Shown: in pieces, positions 5,453-5,806 of the stretch
Position numbering within the stretch: position 1 is the first letter of the stretch
How the letters are laid out: every line of letters begins with the position of its first letter
Made by a program: the position numbers and the translations under genes
Notes under the pieces: generated by a model
What the model saw: only the letters and a program-made list of their open reading frames with translations
Told to the model about the DNA's origin: nothing
Databases searched by the model: none
DNA from: Nitrospirota bacterium
GTDB taxonomy: Bacteria; Nitrospirota; Nitrospiria; Nitrospirales; UBA8639
Reading direction: 5' to 3'
NCBI GenBank assembly: GCA_003235785.1
Contig: QJYE01000076.1
Span: 1 to 5,806 of the forward strand
Length of the DNA: 5,806 bases

Positions 5453-5482
5453 AAGGCTCCTTCTCGAAAAGTCAGCCTTTTT
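5453..5482 (+). terminator. Probable Rho-independent terminator after the zinc-ribbon gene
   Basis: AAGGCT (5453-5458) pairs with AGCCTT (5474-5479). An inner stem joins CTT (5460-5462) to AAG (5469-5471), and the hairpin runs into five Ts at 5478-5482. It is 85 bases after the stop codon. An alternative hairpin, GCCTT (5442-5446) with AAGGC (5453-5457), would use the same left arm and disrupt it. Confidence 0.5.
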
Positions 5483-5633
5483 GCTATTCCTTTCCCCAAG
5501 ACATCCTCTTCCGGCTTCAACCATACTTCCCTTGGTCAGTTTCCTCGCACCTCGACATTAGACCCCCTTCACAAGAACCAGGTACCATCCTTGCTTCTAG
5601 AATAGGTGACGGTGTGTCATTGGAGGGAAAAGT
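5483..5633. other. Gene-free spacer after the terminator
   Basis: A pyrimidine-rich spacer. One open frame crosses it (from a GTG at 5440) but its composition is not protein-like and it has no ribosome site. I see no repeat or conserved RNA in it; the only candidate signal is the TAGAAT hexamer at 5598-5603. Confidence 0.5.
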
Positions 5634-5693
5634 ATGTGGTCGGCGCTAGAGGAAGGGCTACGATCTCTCCTCTCGATCTCACAAGCGTTCTAA
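5634..5693 (+). CDS. Possible 19-residue small protein
   Basis: ATG at 5634 follows GGAGGG (5622-5627) with 6 bases between and runs to TAA at 5691-5693. The peptide MWSALEEGLRSLLSISQAF could form a short amphipathic helix. A TAGAAT hexamer at 5598-5603 lies suitably upstream but has no good -35. The good ribosome site is the main support. Length alone makes a chance frame quite possible, and it overlaps, in another frame, the open stretch running to the right edge. Confidence 0.3.
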   Translation: MWSALEEGLRSLLSISQAF

Positions 5694-5727
5694 AAAGAAC
5701 AAGCATCGCCAACGAACCAATCGTCTC

Positions 5728-5806
5728 ATGGACTATGCATTGTACAGATTCCCAGGAATTTCATTCTGGGTGAAGCATGTCTGGCTGGTTTTATGTGTGG
5801 GCGCTT
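5728..5806 (+). CDS. Possible start of a membrane protein, cut by right edge
   Basis: From ATG at 5728 the frame is open to the end of the window, giving MDYALYRFPGISFWVKHVWL followed by LVLCVGA. That resembles an N-terminal region leading into a hydrophobic membrane segment. The same frame is open back to 5650 (after TAG at 5647-5649) and encodes a very basic stretch with many Lys, Arg and His but no start codon, so the N-terminus may be broken or use an unusual start. No Shine-Dalgarno precedes 5728. A competing ATG at 5777 in another frame, preceded by GGGTGA, encodes MSGWFYVWAL to the edge and is also hydrophobic. A hairpin (CCCAGGA/TTCTGGG, 5751-5757 with 5764-5770) lies between them. 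Low confidence; the sequence beyond the window decides. Confidence 0.3.
   Translation, partial: MDYALYRFPGISFWVKHVWLVLCVGA

Overview
The window looks like an ordinary bacterial chromosome of moderate GC with accessory material at both ends. Shine-Dalgarno sites of the AGGAG type, compact overlapping genes, a bacterial tRNA-Gln and an ApaH phosphatase point to a Gram-negative-type bacterium. Nitrospirota or a proteobacterium would fit, but nothing here fixes the phylum.

Layout. Positions 2-988 (+) hold the 3' part of an unrecognised lysine- and cysteine-rich protein cut by the left edge. Positions 989-1553 have no convincing gene, but carry a 16-base operator-like palindrome and a foldable hairpin. 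A minus-strand block follows, read right to left: an alpha/beta hydrolase (3682-2924), a MOSC-domain protein (2831-2340), a class I SAM methyltransferase (2343-1681) that overlaps the MOSC stop by 4 bases, and tRNA-Gln(UUG) (1627-1554). Divergent from this block is apaH (3796-4599, +), which hydrolyses diadenosine tetraphosphate.

The most interesting stretch is 4600-5500. A 351-base gene-free region after apaH carries two near-identical tandem palindromes (TATCT-N4-AGATA) 22 bp apart. About 110 bp further on lies a sigma-54-type -24/-12 element (GGCA-N6-TTGCT) with the exact GG/GC spacing, and an AT-rich IHF-like site lies between them. This is the layout of an enhancer-dependent promoter. 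The predicted transcript first encodes a 16-residue leader peptide with a good ribosome site, then a 117-residue zinc-ribbon protein of unknown function (5014-5367), then competing hairpins and a probable terminator near 5482.

The right end (5483-5806) has two tentative small reading frames. One is a basic-then-hydrophobic frame that runs off the window and may be the start of a membrane protein. The three minus-strand enzymes look like a housekeeping or detoxification cluster, but the sequence does not show a shared pathway.
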